42,384 bases of DNA from Kribbella catacumbae DSM 19601 (GTDB lineage Bacteria > Actinomycetota > Actinomycetes > Propionibacteriales > Kribbellaceae), in the NCBI RefSeq assembly GCF_000372465.1, contig NZ_AQUZ01000071.1, forward strand, positions 1-42,384, read 5' to 3'. Positions 31,329 to 39,980 of the stretch are shown piece after piece. A program made the translations under genes and the position numbers. The stretch's first letter is position 1, and every line of letters starts with the position of its first letter. The notes under the pieces are model-generated. The model was not told the DNA's origin and ran no database searches. It worked only from the letters and a program-made list of their open reading frames with translations.

Positions 31329-32841
31329 GCCGGGCCCTGAGCGCGACCTTGTCGACCTTGTACGCCGAGGTCAGCGGGAGCTCGGCCAGGAACTCGATCG
31401 CCCGCGGCATCCACATCTCGTTGAACTCGTCGCGGACCAGCCTCTGCAGCTCCTGCCCGGTCACCACGGCACCGTCGTACCGGGCCACGTACGCGTGCGG
31501 CACCTCCCCGAACGCCTCGTCCGGTACGCCGATCACCGCCGCCGCACGGACCCCCGGATGCGTCTGCAGCAGGTCCTCGATCGGGCGGCAGTAGACGTTC
31601 CAGTTGCTGGCGCCGGTGACGATCGTGTCCTGCACGCGATCCACGACGTACAGGTACCCGTCGGCGTCGAGATAGCCCAGGTCACCGGTCCGGACCCAGT
31701 CGTCGACGATGGCCCGCTCGGTCAGGTCCGGGCGACCCCAGTAGCCCGCGAAGCGAAGCTTGCTCGTCGCGTAGATCTCACCCGTCGCGCCCGGCGCCAG
31801 CCGCTTGCCGTCGGCGTCGCGGATCTCCACCTGGACGTCGCCGTACGGCGTACCGGAGGAGCGCAGGCGTTCCGGGTGATCCGGGTCTTCGGTGAGCCCG
31901 GGCTGGGCCGTGACGACGATGACCTCGCTCAGGCCGTACACGATGCGCAGTACCGGGCCGAACCGCTCGATCGCCTGCCGCAGCCTCGATGGCGCGGCCG
32001 GACCGGCGCCCACATTGAGCATGAACAGGCTGCTCACGTCGGTCGTCGGCAGGTCCGGATGGTCGAGCAACTGGTAGAGCAGCGGCGGCGAGACGTACGT
32101 CGAGTTGATCCGCTCGCGCTCGATCGTGGCCAGCGCGCGGCCGGTGTCCCAGTCGTCCTCGAGGAACAGCACGCCGCCCATGAACAGGTTGAAGAAGCTG
32201 GTGATCTGGCCGCTCGCGAACGCCATCGGCGAGTGCGACAGATGCCGTAGTACGGGCAGGCCGGCGGCCAGGTAGTCGGCGGCGAGAGTCAGGATCTGCT
32301 CGTAGAACGCCTGCCGGTGGTGCACCAGCTTCGGCTCCCCGGTGGTCCCGCTCGTCTGCAGGCAGGTCGCCGGCGTCAGATCGCCGTACTCCGGCTGGAA
32401 GGTCGTGCCCGGCGATCGCAGCAGGTCCGGCCCCAGGCCGCCTTCGCCGAGACAGTGCACCGGTACTGCGAGCGTCACGGCCAGGCGCTCGCCGAGCACC
32501 GCCTTGGTGCGCGCGTCGTAGACGAAGACGTCCGCCTCCGACAGCCGCGCGAACGCCTCGATCTCGCGGCGGCCGGCGATCGGCGCGATCCACATCGTCC
32601 GGGCGCCGACCAGATGCAGCGCGAGCTGGAGAGCCGGCAGTTCGATCGTGTTGCCCGCGAGCACGAGTACGCCGGTGCCCGGGCCGACGCCGCGATCCTG
32701 CAGCGTCGCGGCCAGGTCGAGCACCTGGGCGCGCAGTTCGGCGTACGTGAGCCGCCGGCCGCCGGCGACGATCGCCTCGGCCTCGCCGTACTCCGCGAAA
32801 AGCCGGAGTGCGGCGACGACATAGGAACAAACGACCGACAT
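31318..32841 (-). CDS. Adenylate-forming acyl/aryl-CoA ligase 3
   Basis: 507-residue ANL ligase. Motifs: LQTSGTTGEPKLVHH with Lys171 (A3), YGLSEVIVV (A5), WVRTGDLGYLD (A7), VDRVQDTIVTGASNWNVYCR (A8), and ELPLTSAYKVDK with Lys495 in the A10 position (Tyr replaces the usual Gly before it). The N-terminal segment IVAGGRRLTYAELRAQVLD is standard. GGGTGGGG lies shortly before the ATG. It is the third such ligase in the cluster and is transcribed with the SGNH hydrolase, away from the secreted SGNH gene. Candidate substrates are aryl or fatty acids; context does not decide. Confidence 0.85.
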   Translation of the reverse strand: MSVVCSYVVAALRLFAEYGEAEAIVAGGRRLTYAELRAQVLDLAATLQDRGVGPGTGVLVLAGNTIELPALQLALHLVGARTMWIAPIAGRREIEAFARLSEADVFVYDARTKAVLGERLAVTLAVPVHCLGEGGLGPDLLRSPGTTFQPEYGDLTPATCLQTSGTTGEPKLVHHRQAFYEQILTLAADYLAAGLPVLRHLSHSPMAFASGQITSFFNLFMGGVLFLEDDWDTGRALATIERERINSTYVSPPLLYQLLDHPDLPTTDVSSLFMLNVGAGPAAPSRLRQAIERFGPVLRIVYGLSEVIVVTAQPGLTEDPDHPERLRSSGTPYGDVQVEIRDADGKRLAPGATGEIYATSKLRFAGYWGRPDLTERAIVDDWVRTGDLGYLDADGYLYVVDRVQDTIVTGASNWNVYCRPIEDLLQTHPGVRAAAVIGVPDEAFGEVPHAYVARYDGAVVTGQELQRLVRDEFNEMWMPRAIEFLAELPLTSAYKVDKVALRARHAH

Positions 32842-33034
32842 GGCGCCCCACCCTTTCGGTATCCGGGGCGACTGTACTGCGGGAAATTCCCGGCGGCCAG
32901 CTTTCGGGTGAATTCAAGCGAGTAATTCAAAGCCCCCGTTGACGTGTCAGGAATCCGGAACTAGGTTTCCGTCACCGCCACTCGCGCCTGGGTATTCTCA
33001 CCCGTCGCGCGCCAACCCATTGGGGGGTTGTTCC
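32842..33034. promoter_or_regulatory. Divergent promoter region between ligase 3 and the secreted SGNH gene
   Basis: 193 bases between opposite starts. GGGGGG at 33022-33027 is the ribosome site of the plus-strand gene. Stretches such as AGTAATTCAAAGCC are A/T-rich for this DNA and probably hold the promoters, but no clear -35/-10 pair or palindrome was found. Confidence 0.35.
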
Positions 33035-34312
33035 ATGCGTATTCCCAGCACTGTCAGATCGGCCGCACTAGCGGCTGCCGTCTCGCTGGCCGGTTCGTCG
33101 CTGATCTTCACCGGTTCCGAGGCCAAGGGGGGCCGAACCGACTGGGTGGGGAGCTGGTCCACCGGCGTCGTCCGCCCGGAGGCCACCGGCTTCACCTCCA
33201 CCGGCCTCAACAACCAGAGCGCCCGCTACGTGGTCCGGCCATCCGTGGGGGGCGACAAGGTCCGGATCCGGTTCTCCAACATCTACGGCGACCGGGCGGT
33301 GCAGATCGGCGCGGCGACCGTCGCGAAGGCCGACACCGCGACGCCGGTGCAGTCCGACCTCGACCCGGCGACCAAGCGCACGCTGACCTTCAACGGTTCG
33401 CCGACCGCGGTGATGAACAAGGGCGCCGAGCTGCTCAGTGACCCGGTGAACCTGCGGGTCGCCGACCTGAGCACGCTGGTGGTCAGCGTCTTCTACCCGA
33501 CCGCGACCGGGCCGACCAGCTGGCACGCACAGTCGCTGCAGCAGAACTTCTTCGGTCCCGGCGACCTGACGAACTCCACCGCGGGGACCGACTACATCAC
33601 CACCCGGGCCTGCTGCTGGACGTTCCTGTCCGGGGTCGATGTGAAGACCGAGAAGTCCGACGGCGCGATCGTCGTGCTGGGCGACTCGATCGCCGACGGC
33701 CTGGCCAGTACGCCGAACGGCAACAACCGCTGGCCGGACCAGCTCGCCGAGCGCCTGGTCGCCGACCGCCGGCACAAGGCTCCCGGGGTGCTGAACGTCG
33801 GCCTGGCGGGCAACCGGCTGCTGAAGGACAGCTCCGCCCCGATCCTCGGAGGCGGCGGCGGTATCGAGCAACTCGGCCTGAACGCCCTGGCCCGGCTGAA
33901 CGAGGACGTCTACGGCCAGACCGACCCACGCGTGGTCATCACCCATCTGGGCGTGAACGACATCTGGATGGACGGTGCCACCCCGGAGCAGATCATCGCC
34001 GCGCTCCGCCAGATCAACAGCCAGCTGCATGAGAAGGGCATCCGCAGTGTGGGCGCCACCATCACGCCGTACGGCGGATTCACCACACCGGGAGGCTGGA
34101 CGGCGCAGAAGGAGGCGACCCGGGTCGCGGTCAACACCTGGCTGCGCGGCCAGCACGAGTTCGATGGTGTGATCGACTTCGACAACGCGGTCCGGGACCC
34201 TGCTGCAACGGACAAGCTGCTGGCGGCGTACGACGGTGGCGACCACATCCACCTGAGCGACGCCGGCTACCAGGCGATGGCCGACTCGATCCCGCTGCAG
34301 CTGCTTCGATAA
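33035..34312 (+). CDS. Secreted SGNH/GDSL hydrolase
   Basis: 425-residue exported esterase-like protein. The signal peptide covers about residues 1-27 (MRIPSTVRSAALAAAVSLAG). An N-terminal beta-rich region (WVGSWSTG to about residue 200) precedes the SGNH core: VVLGDSIADGLAS with Ser218, HLGVNDIW, and the Asp403-x-x-His406 pair in GGDHIHLSDAGY. This architecture is common in actinomycete secreted lipases and acetylxylan-type esterases. It ends 16 bases before the next gene, so it appears to be the first gene of the hmo-hpgT transcript. It may modify the exported product, or may be an older secreted esterase whose transcript was extended. Confidence 0.82.
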   Translation: MRIPSTVRSAALAAAVSLAGSSLIFTGSEAKGGRTDWVGSWSTGVVRPEATGFTSTGLNNQSARYVVRPSVGGDKVRIRFSNIYGDRAVQIGAATVAKADTATPVQSDLDPATKRTLTFNGSPTAVMNKGAELLSDPVNLRVADLSTLVVSVFYPTATGPTSWHAQSLQQNFFGPGDLTNSTAGTDYITTRACCWTFLSGVDVKTEKSDGAIVVLGDSIADGLASTPNGNNRWPDQLAERLVADRRHKAPGVLNVGLAGNRLLKDSSAPILGGGGGIEQLGLNALARLNEDVYGQTDPRVVITHLGVNDIWMDGATPEQIIAALRQINSQLHEKGIRSVGATITPYGGFTTPGGWTAQKEATRVAVNTWLRGQHEFDGVIDFDNAVRDPAATDKLLAAYDGGDHIHLSDAGYQAMADSIPLQLLR

Positions 34313-34328
34313 GTGAGAGGTGCACCCC

Positions 34329-35255
34329 ATGCCACTGGATCCTCAGGTCGAGGAACTGCGCGCGAAGCGTGCAGCGGACAACGTTCCGCAGCTCTACACG
34401 CAGACCCTGGCCGAGGCTCGTGCGGCTGATCTCGCCTCCATCCAAGCGGGTGGAGGCGAGGTCGAGGGGGTGCACCACGTCGAGGATCGAGTGACTTCCT
34501 CGGGCCTGCCGCTGCGGATCTACCGTCCCGCTGGGGACGGACCGCTGCCGACGTTGGTGTACTTCTTCGGTGGCGGGTGGACCCTCGGCAGCATCGAGAC
34601 CGCCGACGGGGTCTGTCGCCGGCTGGCCAACCTGGTGCCGTGCCAGGTGATCACCGTCGGGTACCGGCTGGCGCCCGAGAATCCTTTCCCAGCGGCCGTC
34701 AACGACTGCCACCAGGCGACCCAGTGGATCGCTGCTCACGCCGTCGAGCTTGGTGTCGACGTTGCACGGATGGTGGTCGGTGGAGACAGTGCCGGCGGCA
34801 ACCTTGCGGCCGCAACCACCTTGCTGGCAAGGGATTCCGGGCCAGCTCTGGCTGGGCAGGTGCTTGTCTACCCGAACACTCTCTATGGGTCTGACACTGC
34901 CTCCATGCGGGCCGGGGATGATCCGTTCCTCTTCAACCGCACCTCGGTCAACTGGTACTGGAAGCACTACCTGACGTCCGAGGCCGACGGGACGAACCCA
35001 CTGGCCTCACCGTTATTGGCGTCGTCGCACGCCGGGTTGCCGCCCGCGTTGGTCATCACGGCCGAGTTCGACCCGCTGCGCGACGAGGGCGAGTTCTACG
35101 CCGAGAAGCTGTACGCCGCCGGCGTGCCCACGGAGCTGAGCCGGTACGACGGCATGGTGCATGGCTTCTTCACCATGGCGGGTGTTCTGGACGGCGCCCG
35201 CAAGGCGCTGGCCGAGTCCGCGACCTGGCTCCGCAAGACGTTCGAAGATGGCTGA
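34329..35255 (+). CDS. Alpha/beta hydrolase, hormone-sensitive-lipase type, with altered oxyanion motif
   Basis: 308 residues. The nucleophile is Ser154 in GGDSAGGNLA, with Asp in ITAEFDPLRDEG (about 247) and His in MVHGFF (about 277). The oxyanion-hole motif HGGG reads FGGG here (Phe80, YFFGGGWTLGS), an unusual change of the first residue. GAGAGG is the ribosome site for ATG 34329. The end overlaps hmo by 8 bases, so the hydrolase is tied to the Hpg branch; it could cleave a thioester such as an aryl-acyl intermediate. Substrate unknown. Confidence 0.82.
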   Translation: MPLDPQVEELRAKRAADNVPQLYTQTLAEARAADLASIQAGGGEVEGVHHVEDRVTSSGLPLRIYRPAGDGPLPTLVYFFGGGWTLGSIETADGVCRRLANLVPCQVITVGYRLAPENPFPAAVNDCHQATQWIAAHAVELGVDVARMVVGGDSAGGNLAAATTLLARDSGPALAGQVLVYPNTLYGSDTASMRAGDDPFLFNRTSVNWYWKHYLTSEADGTNPLASPLLASSHAGLPPALVITAEFDPLRDEGEFYAEKLYAAGVPTELSRYDGMVHGFFTMAGVLDGARKALAESATWLRKTFEDG

Positions 35256-36306
35256 GGCGTTCGGGGACTACGAAGAGCTTGCGGCCGGCGTGCTGCCTGC
35301 TGACGTTCGTGACTTCGTTGCCGGAGGGAGCGGCAGTGAGACGACCCTCCGGCTCAATCGCTCGGCCTTGGATTCGGTGACGTTGACCCCTCGGGTGCTT
35401 GCTGAGGTCGCGGAAGCCTCGTTGCGGTGCGGGTTGGTGGGTGGTTCGGCGGCCATGCCTGTCGTGGTGGCGCCGATGGCCTACCAACGGCTGCTGCATC
35501 CGGAGGGCGAACTCCTGCTGGCGCGGGCTGCCGCGGCGGCGGGGATTCCCTACGTGATCAGCACGTTGAGCAGCTATCCGCTGGAGAAGATCGCGGGTAC
35601 CGGACCGTCGTGGTTTCAGCTGTACTGGTTGCGGGATCGGGCGATGGTGGAGTCGTTGGTGGATCGCGCCGGGGCGGCCGGCTGTGGTGCCTTGATGGTG
35701 ACGGTGGATGTGCCCGTGATGGGTCGCCGGCTGCGCGACGTACGGAACTCCTTTTCGCTTCCGCCCGATGTCGTTGCCGCCAACCTCGTGGATGCGGTCA
35801 GTGAGGCGCATGTGGGGGTGCCGGGGTTGTCGGCTGTCGCGGCGCACACCGCATCGGCGTTCGAGCCTGCCGTGTCGTGGCGCGACCTCGAATGGCTGAA
35901 GGCGCGAACCGAGCTTCCCCTGCTGGTCAAGGGGATTCTCGATCCGCGCGATGCGATTCGAGCGGTGGAGATAGGTGCCGACGGCATCGTCGTGTCGAAT
36001 CATGGCGGTCGGCAACTGGATGGAGCTGTTGCCTCGGTCAACGCGCTGCCCTCCGTAGTAGATGCTGTTGGCAAGGAGTGTTCGGTGCTGCTCGACAGTG
36101 GGATCCGGAGCGGTACCGACGTACTGCGGGCGCTCGCGCTCGGCGCGTCCGGAGTACTGGTCGGGCGACCGTTGCTCTGGGCACTCGCCGTCGATGCGTG
36201 TGATGAAGCGCTGGCCCTGCTGCGCAAGGAACTGGTCGATGCGATGCTGCTGGCCGGCTGCGCGAACGTCGCCGACGCGGCCCGGCTCACCACTGGGAGG
36301 GCCTGA
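35248..36306 (+). CDS. hmo: 4-hydroxymandelate oxidase (FMN-dependent)
   Basis: 352-residue TIM-barrel flavoprotein of the glycolate-oxidase family, which oxidises 4-hydroxymandelate to 4-hydroxyphenylglyoxylate in the Hpg pathway. FMN and active-site blocks: PVVVAPMAYQRLLHPEGE, WFQLYWLRD, TVDVPVMGRRLRDVRN, LLVKGILDPRDA, and VVSNHGGRQLDGA with catalytic His252 and Arg255. ATG 35248 lies inside the end of the hydrolase gene (8-base overlap). The stop TGATG shares one base with hpgT. Recognition of hydroxymandelate rather than lactate or glycolate rests on the hmaS and hpgT genes in the same cluster. Confidence 0.87.
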   Translation: MAEAFGDYEELAAGVLPADVRDFVAGGSGSETTLRLNRSALDSVTLTPRVLAEVAEASLRCGLVGGSAAMPVVVAPMAYQRLLHPEGELLLARAAAAAGIPYVISTLSSYPLEKIAGTGPSWFQLYWLRDRAMVESLVDRAGAAGCGALMVTVDVPVMGRRLRDVRNSFSLPPDVVAANLVDAVSEAHVGVPGLSAVAAHTASAFEPAVSWRDLEWLKARTELPLLVKGILDPRDAIRAVEIGADGIVVSNHGGRQLDGAVASVNALPSVVDAVGKECSVLLDSGIRSGTDVLRALALGASGVLVGRPLLWALAVDACDEALALLRKELVDAMLLAGCANVADAARLTTGRA

Positions 36307-37574
36307 TGGCTGATCTGGACGTCACCGACCTGCACGGTTCGCTCACCGATCGCGCGCTGAACTCGATGAACTTCCTCAACGAGATCGCCAACCACTACCC
36401 CGACGCGATCTCCCTCGCAGCCGGCCGGCCGTACGAGGAGTTCTACGCGCTCGAGGATCTGCACTCCTACCTCGACACCTTCAGTGCGTATCTGCGCGAC
36501 GAGCTCGGGTACGACGAGGCGGGGGTCCGGCGCACGATTTTCCAGTACGGCCGGACCAAGGGCGTCATCCACCCGCTGGTCGCGCGCAACCTCGCCGCCG
36601 ACGAGGGGATCACGGTCGACCCGGACGCGATCGTCGTCACCGTCGGCTGCCAGGAGGCGATGGTCCTCGTACTACGCGCGCTTCGCGCCGGCCCCGCCGA
36701 CGTGTTGCTCGCGGTCTCACCGTCGTACGTCGGAATCACCGGCGCGGCGCGACTGGTCGACCTTCCGGTGCTACCTGTTGCCGGGGACCTGGAGGATCTC
36801 GTTGCCGTAGTCAAGCGTGCGCGAGCTGATGGCCTGCGTCCGCGTGGCTGTTACGTGATGCCGGACTTCGCCAATCCGTCTGGACTCAGCCTGGATCTGG
36901 AGACTAGGCAACGGTTGCTGGAGATTGCCGCGCAGGAAGACCTGCTGCTGCTCGAGGACAACCCGTACGGGCTGTTCCCCGCGGCCGGCGTCGAGCGGGT
37001 GCCGACGCTGAAGGCGCTGGACACCGAACGGCGGGTGATCTACCTCGGGTCCTTCGCCAAGACGGCGCTGCCGGGCGCCCGGGTTGGGTACGTGGTGGCC
37101 GATCAGACGGTCGCGGCGCCGGACGGCAGCGTCGGGCTGCTCGCCGACGAACTGTCGAAGATCAAGAGCATGCTGACGGTCAACACCTCGGCGGTCGCGC
37201 AGGCGGTGATCGGCGGCAAGCTGCTGCAGAACGATTGCAGCCTCATCGCCGCGAACCGGCGCGAACGCGCGATCTACGCCGCCAACCTGCGAGCGATCAC
37301 CGACGGCCTCGCCGAACGCTTCCCCGCCGGCGAGATCAGCTGGACCGTCCCGTCCGGCGGCTTCTTCGTGGTCGTCACTGTCCCGTTCCCGGTCGACGAC
37401 GCGCTCCTGGAGAAGTCGGCCCACGACTACGGCGTCCTGTGGACCCCGATGAGCCACTTCTACGACACCGAAACCCCCATCCATTCCCTCCGCCTCTCTT
37501 GCAGCTCGGTCACCCCCGCCCAGATCGACGCCGCCCTGAACCGCCTCTCCGCCCTGATCCACGACCACTGCTAG
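36306..37574 (+). CDS. hpgT: 4-hydroxyphenylglycine aminotransferase
   Basis: 422-residue fold-type I PLP aminotransferase that converts 4-hydroxyphenylglyoxylate to L-4-hydroxyphenylglycine, commonly with tyrosine as amino donor, which regenerates 4-hydroxyphenylpyruvate for HmaS. PLP-binding Lys252 lies in YLGSFAKTALPGARVGYV. Other family blocks are FQYGRTKGVIHPLVARNL, VGCQEAMVLVLRAL, MPDFANPSGLSLD and LRLSCSSVTPAQID. The N-terminal LNSMNFLNEIANHYPDAISL is typical of HpgT proteins. It begins at the last base of the hmo stop codon, so the two steps are translationally coupled. Confidence 0.87.
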   Translation: MADLDVTDLHGSLTDRALNSMNFLNEIANHYPDAISLAAGRPYEEFYALEDLHSYLDTFSAYLRDELGYDEAGVRRTIFQYGRTKGVIHPLVARNLAADEGITVDPDAIVVTVGCQEAMVLVLRALRAGPADVLLAVSPSYVGITGAARLVDLPVLPVAGDLEDLVAVVKRARADGLRPRGCYVMPDFANPSGLSLDLETRQRLLEIAAQEDLLLLEDNPYGLFPAAGVERVPTLKALDTERRVIYLGSFAKTALPGARVGYVVADQTVAAPDGSVGLLADELSKIKSMLTVNTSAVAQAVIGGKLLQNDCSLIAANRRERAIYAANLRAITDGLAERFPAGEISWTVPSGGFFVVVTVPFPVDDALLEKSAHDYGVLWTPMSHFYDTETPIHSLRLSCSSVTPAQIDAALNRLSALIHDHC

Positions 37575-37615
37575 AAATTGGTCCTCTCACCGTCATCGGA
37601 ACTGGATCTGTAGAC

Positions 37616-37627
37616 CAGACCGGTCTG
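37616..37627. promoter_or_regulatory. Palindrome CAGACCGGTCTG before exporter 2
   Basis: Perfect 12-bp palindrome within the looser symmetry TAGACCAGACCGGTCTGTTC, 16 bases before the exporter ATG. The shape resembles TetR-family operators that control efflux genes. No TetR gene occurs in the window. Confidence 0.5.
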
Positions 37628-37643
37628 TTCCTACGGTGAACCC

Positions 37644-38834
37644 ATGACTGACCTCACTTGCGAACTCCCAGCGACCACCGTCCTCCTGCCGCGGCTGGTG
37701 ACGCCGCAGTTCGCGCGCCTGCTGGTGGTGGTGTTCGGATCAGGGCTGAGCATGTATCTACTGACCTCGGTGGTGCCGCTCTATCTCGCGGCCAGCGGGT
37801 CTGGTGGGATCGGGGCCGGGCTGTCGACCGGGGCGATGATGTTGTCGGCCGTGGCGATGGAGCTGGTGGTGCCGCGGATGCTCAGGCGGTTCGGGTATCG
37901 CGGCACGCTGGGTCTTGGTCTCCTGCTGTTGGGTGTGCCGTCGCTCGCGCTCTTGTTCACCTCGTCGCTGGCGTTGGTCCTGGTCGTGTGTGTCATCCGT
38001 GGCGGCGGGCTGGCGATTCTGGTGGTCGGGGCGGTGGCGCTGGTCGCCGAGGTCACCCCGGCTCACCGGCGCGGTGAGGGACTGGGTGTGTACGGCGTCG
38101 TGGTCGGGCTGCCGGCCGGGATCGGGCTGCCGCTCGGGGTCTACCTCACCAACGTGATCGGGTACGACGCCCTCTTCGTGCTGGCCGCGATCGCCTCGCT
38201 TGCCGGACTCGCGATGTTGCCGGGGCTGCCAGGCCGCAGTACAGGCTCCGCCTCCGGCGCGGACGAGCAGCACGTGAAGGTACTTGGTGGGTTGCGGGGG
38301 AGCGGGCTGTTGATGCCGACCTTCGTGTTCGCGGCCGTGACCGTCGCGGCGGGCATCAGCGTCACCTTCCTCCCGCTGGGCTCGGGCAACCACCTCGTGG
38401 TCGCCGTCGCGCTGCTGATCCAGTCGGTCACCGCGCCCCTCGCCCGCTGGCTGGCCGGCCGGATCGGCGACCGCATCGGCCCGGCGAAGTTGCTGGCACC
38501 GGCCATCCTGCTGGCTGCGCTCGGTGCTGCCTCGCTCATCTTCATCGGCAGCGCCGTCGCGGTCATCGCCGGCGCCGCGCTCTTCGGGCTCGGCTTCGGC
38601 GCCGCCCAGAACCTGACGCTGGCGCTCATGTACGACCGCTCACCCAAGACCCGCTACGGCCAGGTCAGCGCGCTGTGGAACCTCGCGTACGACGCCGGCT
38701 GGGGCGTCGGCGCGATCCTCTTCGGGTTCGTTGTCGCCGGTACCGGCTACTCGCTCGCCTTCGGCCTGACCGCCGCGATCGTTGCCCTCGCCATCGTTCC
38801 GGCCCTGAAAACGTCACTGCGGGCAACCGCCTGA
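37644..38834 (+). CDS. MFS exporter 2
   Basis: 396-residue membrane protein with about 12 hydrophobic segments, major facilitator superfamily (YfcJ/arabinose-efflux-like). MLRRFGYRGTLGLG after segment 2, RWLAGRIGDRIGPAKLL in the second half and MYDRSPKTRYGQVSALWN are recognisable loop motifs. It follows hpgT by 69 bases containing a candidate operator, so it probably has its own regulated promoter. A 63-base copy of its last codons lies at 39981-40043. Product efflux is inferred from position. Confidence 0.85.
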   Translation: MTDLTCELPATTVLLPRLVTPQFARLLVVVFGSGLSMYLLTSVVPLYLAASGSGGIGAGLSTGAMMLSAVAMELVVPRMLRRFGYRGTLGLGLLLLGVPSLALLFTSSLALVLVVCVIRGGGLAILVVGAVALVAEVTPAHRRGEGLGVYGVVVGLPAGIGLPLGVYLTNVIGYDALFVLAAIASLAGLAMLPGLPGRSTGSASGADEQHVKVLGGLRGSGLLMPTFVFAAVTVAAGISVTFLPLGSGNHLVVAVALLIQSVTAPLARWLAGRIGDRIGPAKLLAPAILLAALGAASLIFIGSAVAVIAGAALFGLGFGAAQNLTLALMYDRSPKTRYGQVSALWNLAYDAGWGVGAILFGFVVAGTGYSLAFGLTAAIVALAIVPALKTSLRATA

Positions 38835-38920
38835 CGACGGTGCGCGCTGCCTTTCCATGCACTGTTCAAGCTAGGTGAAATCCGTTCGTTCGTGACTCTT
38901 CTCCAGGATAGGGTCACCCC

Positions 38921-38934
38921 GTCTCGATCGAGAC
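38921..38934. promoter_or_regulatory. Palindrome GTCTCGATCGAGAC before the first tachylectin-like gene
   Basis: Perfect 14-bp palindrome, followed by ATATCGATTTTTTT. It could fold as a 5-bp stem with GATC loop plus T-run (terminator or attenuator) or serve as an operator. Copy 2 keeps the symmetry at 40134-40145 (TCTCGACCGAGA) but lacks the T-run, which favours an operator role. Confidence 0.45.
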
Positions 38935-38969
38935 ATATCGATTTTTTTGCCCTGGAGGGGGACTCCTAG

Positions 38970-39923
38970 ATGAAACTGCAGCGCTTCGCGCTCGCACTGG
39001 CTGGTGCCGGCCTGTTCGCCGCCACCGCCGTCTCCGGTTCGGCCGTAGCCGCCGAGCCGAACCCGAACCTGACCGACAAGATCGCCAAGGCGAAGGGCAA
39101 GTTCACGACGAAGGCCGCGGCTGCCGAGCCCTGCGCGAGCTGGGTTGGCTGGGTCCAGCCGACCGGCCTGGCGCAGCACGCCGACATCACCCCGGCCAAG
39201 CCGCCGACGGCCGAGCCGTGGGAGGACTTCCAGTTCGTCGGTGCCCGGTCGTCCGGCACGTGGTACCTGGCCGCCAACAACTCGGCCACGCGCGTCTACT
39301 TCTACGGCCTGTTCCTGCAGGGCGGCAACCTGTACCGGCACACGTCCTACGTCAACGAGGACACCGGAGCCATCACGCCGAGCGCAACGAAGGTCGGTAG
39401 CGGCTGGACCAGCTTCAAGACCATCGCGACCTCGAACTACAGCTTCGCGGCGCCGCGGCACGCGCACCTGTACGGCCTGAACTCCAACGGCAGCCTCTAC
39501 CGCTACGCGCAGATCGGCGCCGGCTTCAAGGCGCTCGGCTCGTTCCCCGGCTTCCGGTCCTTCAAGGCGATGACCGTGATCAGCGAGACGCCGACGTACG
39601 ACACCCTCCTGATGACGACGACCGCCGGTGCGATCTACACCGTCCGGATCCCGGTCGCCGCCACCACCAAGCCCGTCCTGAAGCTCGTCCGCAGCACTGG
39701 CTTCGCGGCGTACGAGGCCCTGACCGCCCACGGTTGCGGCACCCGCGGCGGCTCGCTGATTGTCGGCGTCGACCACGACACCGACACCGGCCACCAGTTC
39801 GCCTTCAGCAAGTTCAACGGCGCGGCAACCGCGATGACCGCCTACGGCAAGGTCCCGGCAGTCTTCAACGGCACCACCACCGCACCTTTCACCACGCACT
39901 ACGACCAGTTGGTCGGCGAGTAG
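38970..39923 (+). CDS. Secreted tachylectin-2-like beta-propeller protein, copy 1
   Basis: 317 residues. The Sec signal MKLQRFALALAGAGLFAATA continues to cleavage near residue 28 (AVAAEP). The body is built of repeats of about 45 residues with the pattern YGL-NG-LYRY-G-GF-F, for example HLYGLNSNGSLYRYAQIGAG, as in tachylectin-2-type lectin propellers. Two cysteines (Cys55 and Cys256, the latter in HGCGTRGG) are conserved in the second copy and may form a disulfide. A role in binding sugar or cell-wall surfaces is inferred; the protein could equally be structural. GGAGGGGG is the ribosome site. It lies just outside the biosynthetic cluster and need not belong to it. Confidence 0.75.
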   Translation: MKLQRFALALAGAGLFAATAVSGSAVAAEPNPNLTDKIAKAKGKFTTKAAAAEPCASWVGWVQPTGLAQHADITPAKPPTAEPWEDFQFVGARSSGTWYLAANNSATRVYFYGLFLQGGNLYRHTSYVNEDTGAITPSATKVGSGWTSFKTIATSNYSFAAPRHAHLYGLNSNGSLYRYAQIGAGFKALGSFPGFRSFKAMTVISETPTYDTLLMTTTAGAIYTVRIPVAATTKPVLKLVRSTGFAAYEALTAHGCGTRGGSLIVGVDHDTDTGHQFAFSKFNGAATAMTAYGKVPAVFNGTTTAPFTTHYDQLVGE

Positions 39924-39980
39924 CACCCAAGCACTAAAGCAATTCCCAGCCGGGGGCGCCGCATCTGCGGCGTCCCCGGC

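Noticed and set aside
31321..32250. Plus-strand open frame over ligase 3
   Set aside because: No recognisable motifs; the minus strand carries all ANL ligase motifs.
38921..38950. Intrinsic terminator of exporter 2
   Set aside because: The stem is short, and the T-run is lost in the duplicate while symmetry is kept; an operator is at least as likely, so it was not listed as a terminator.
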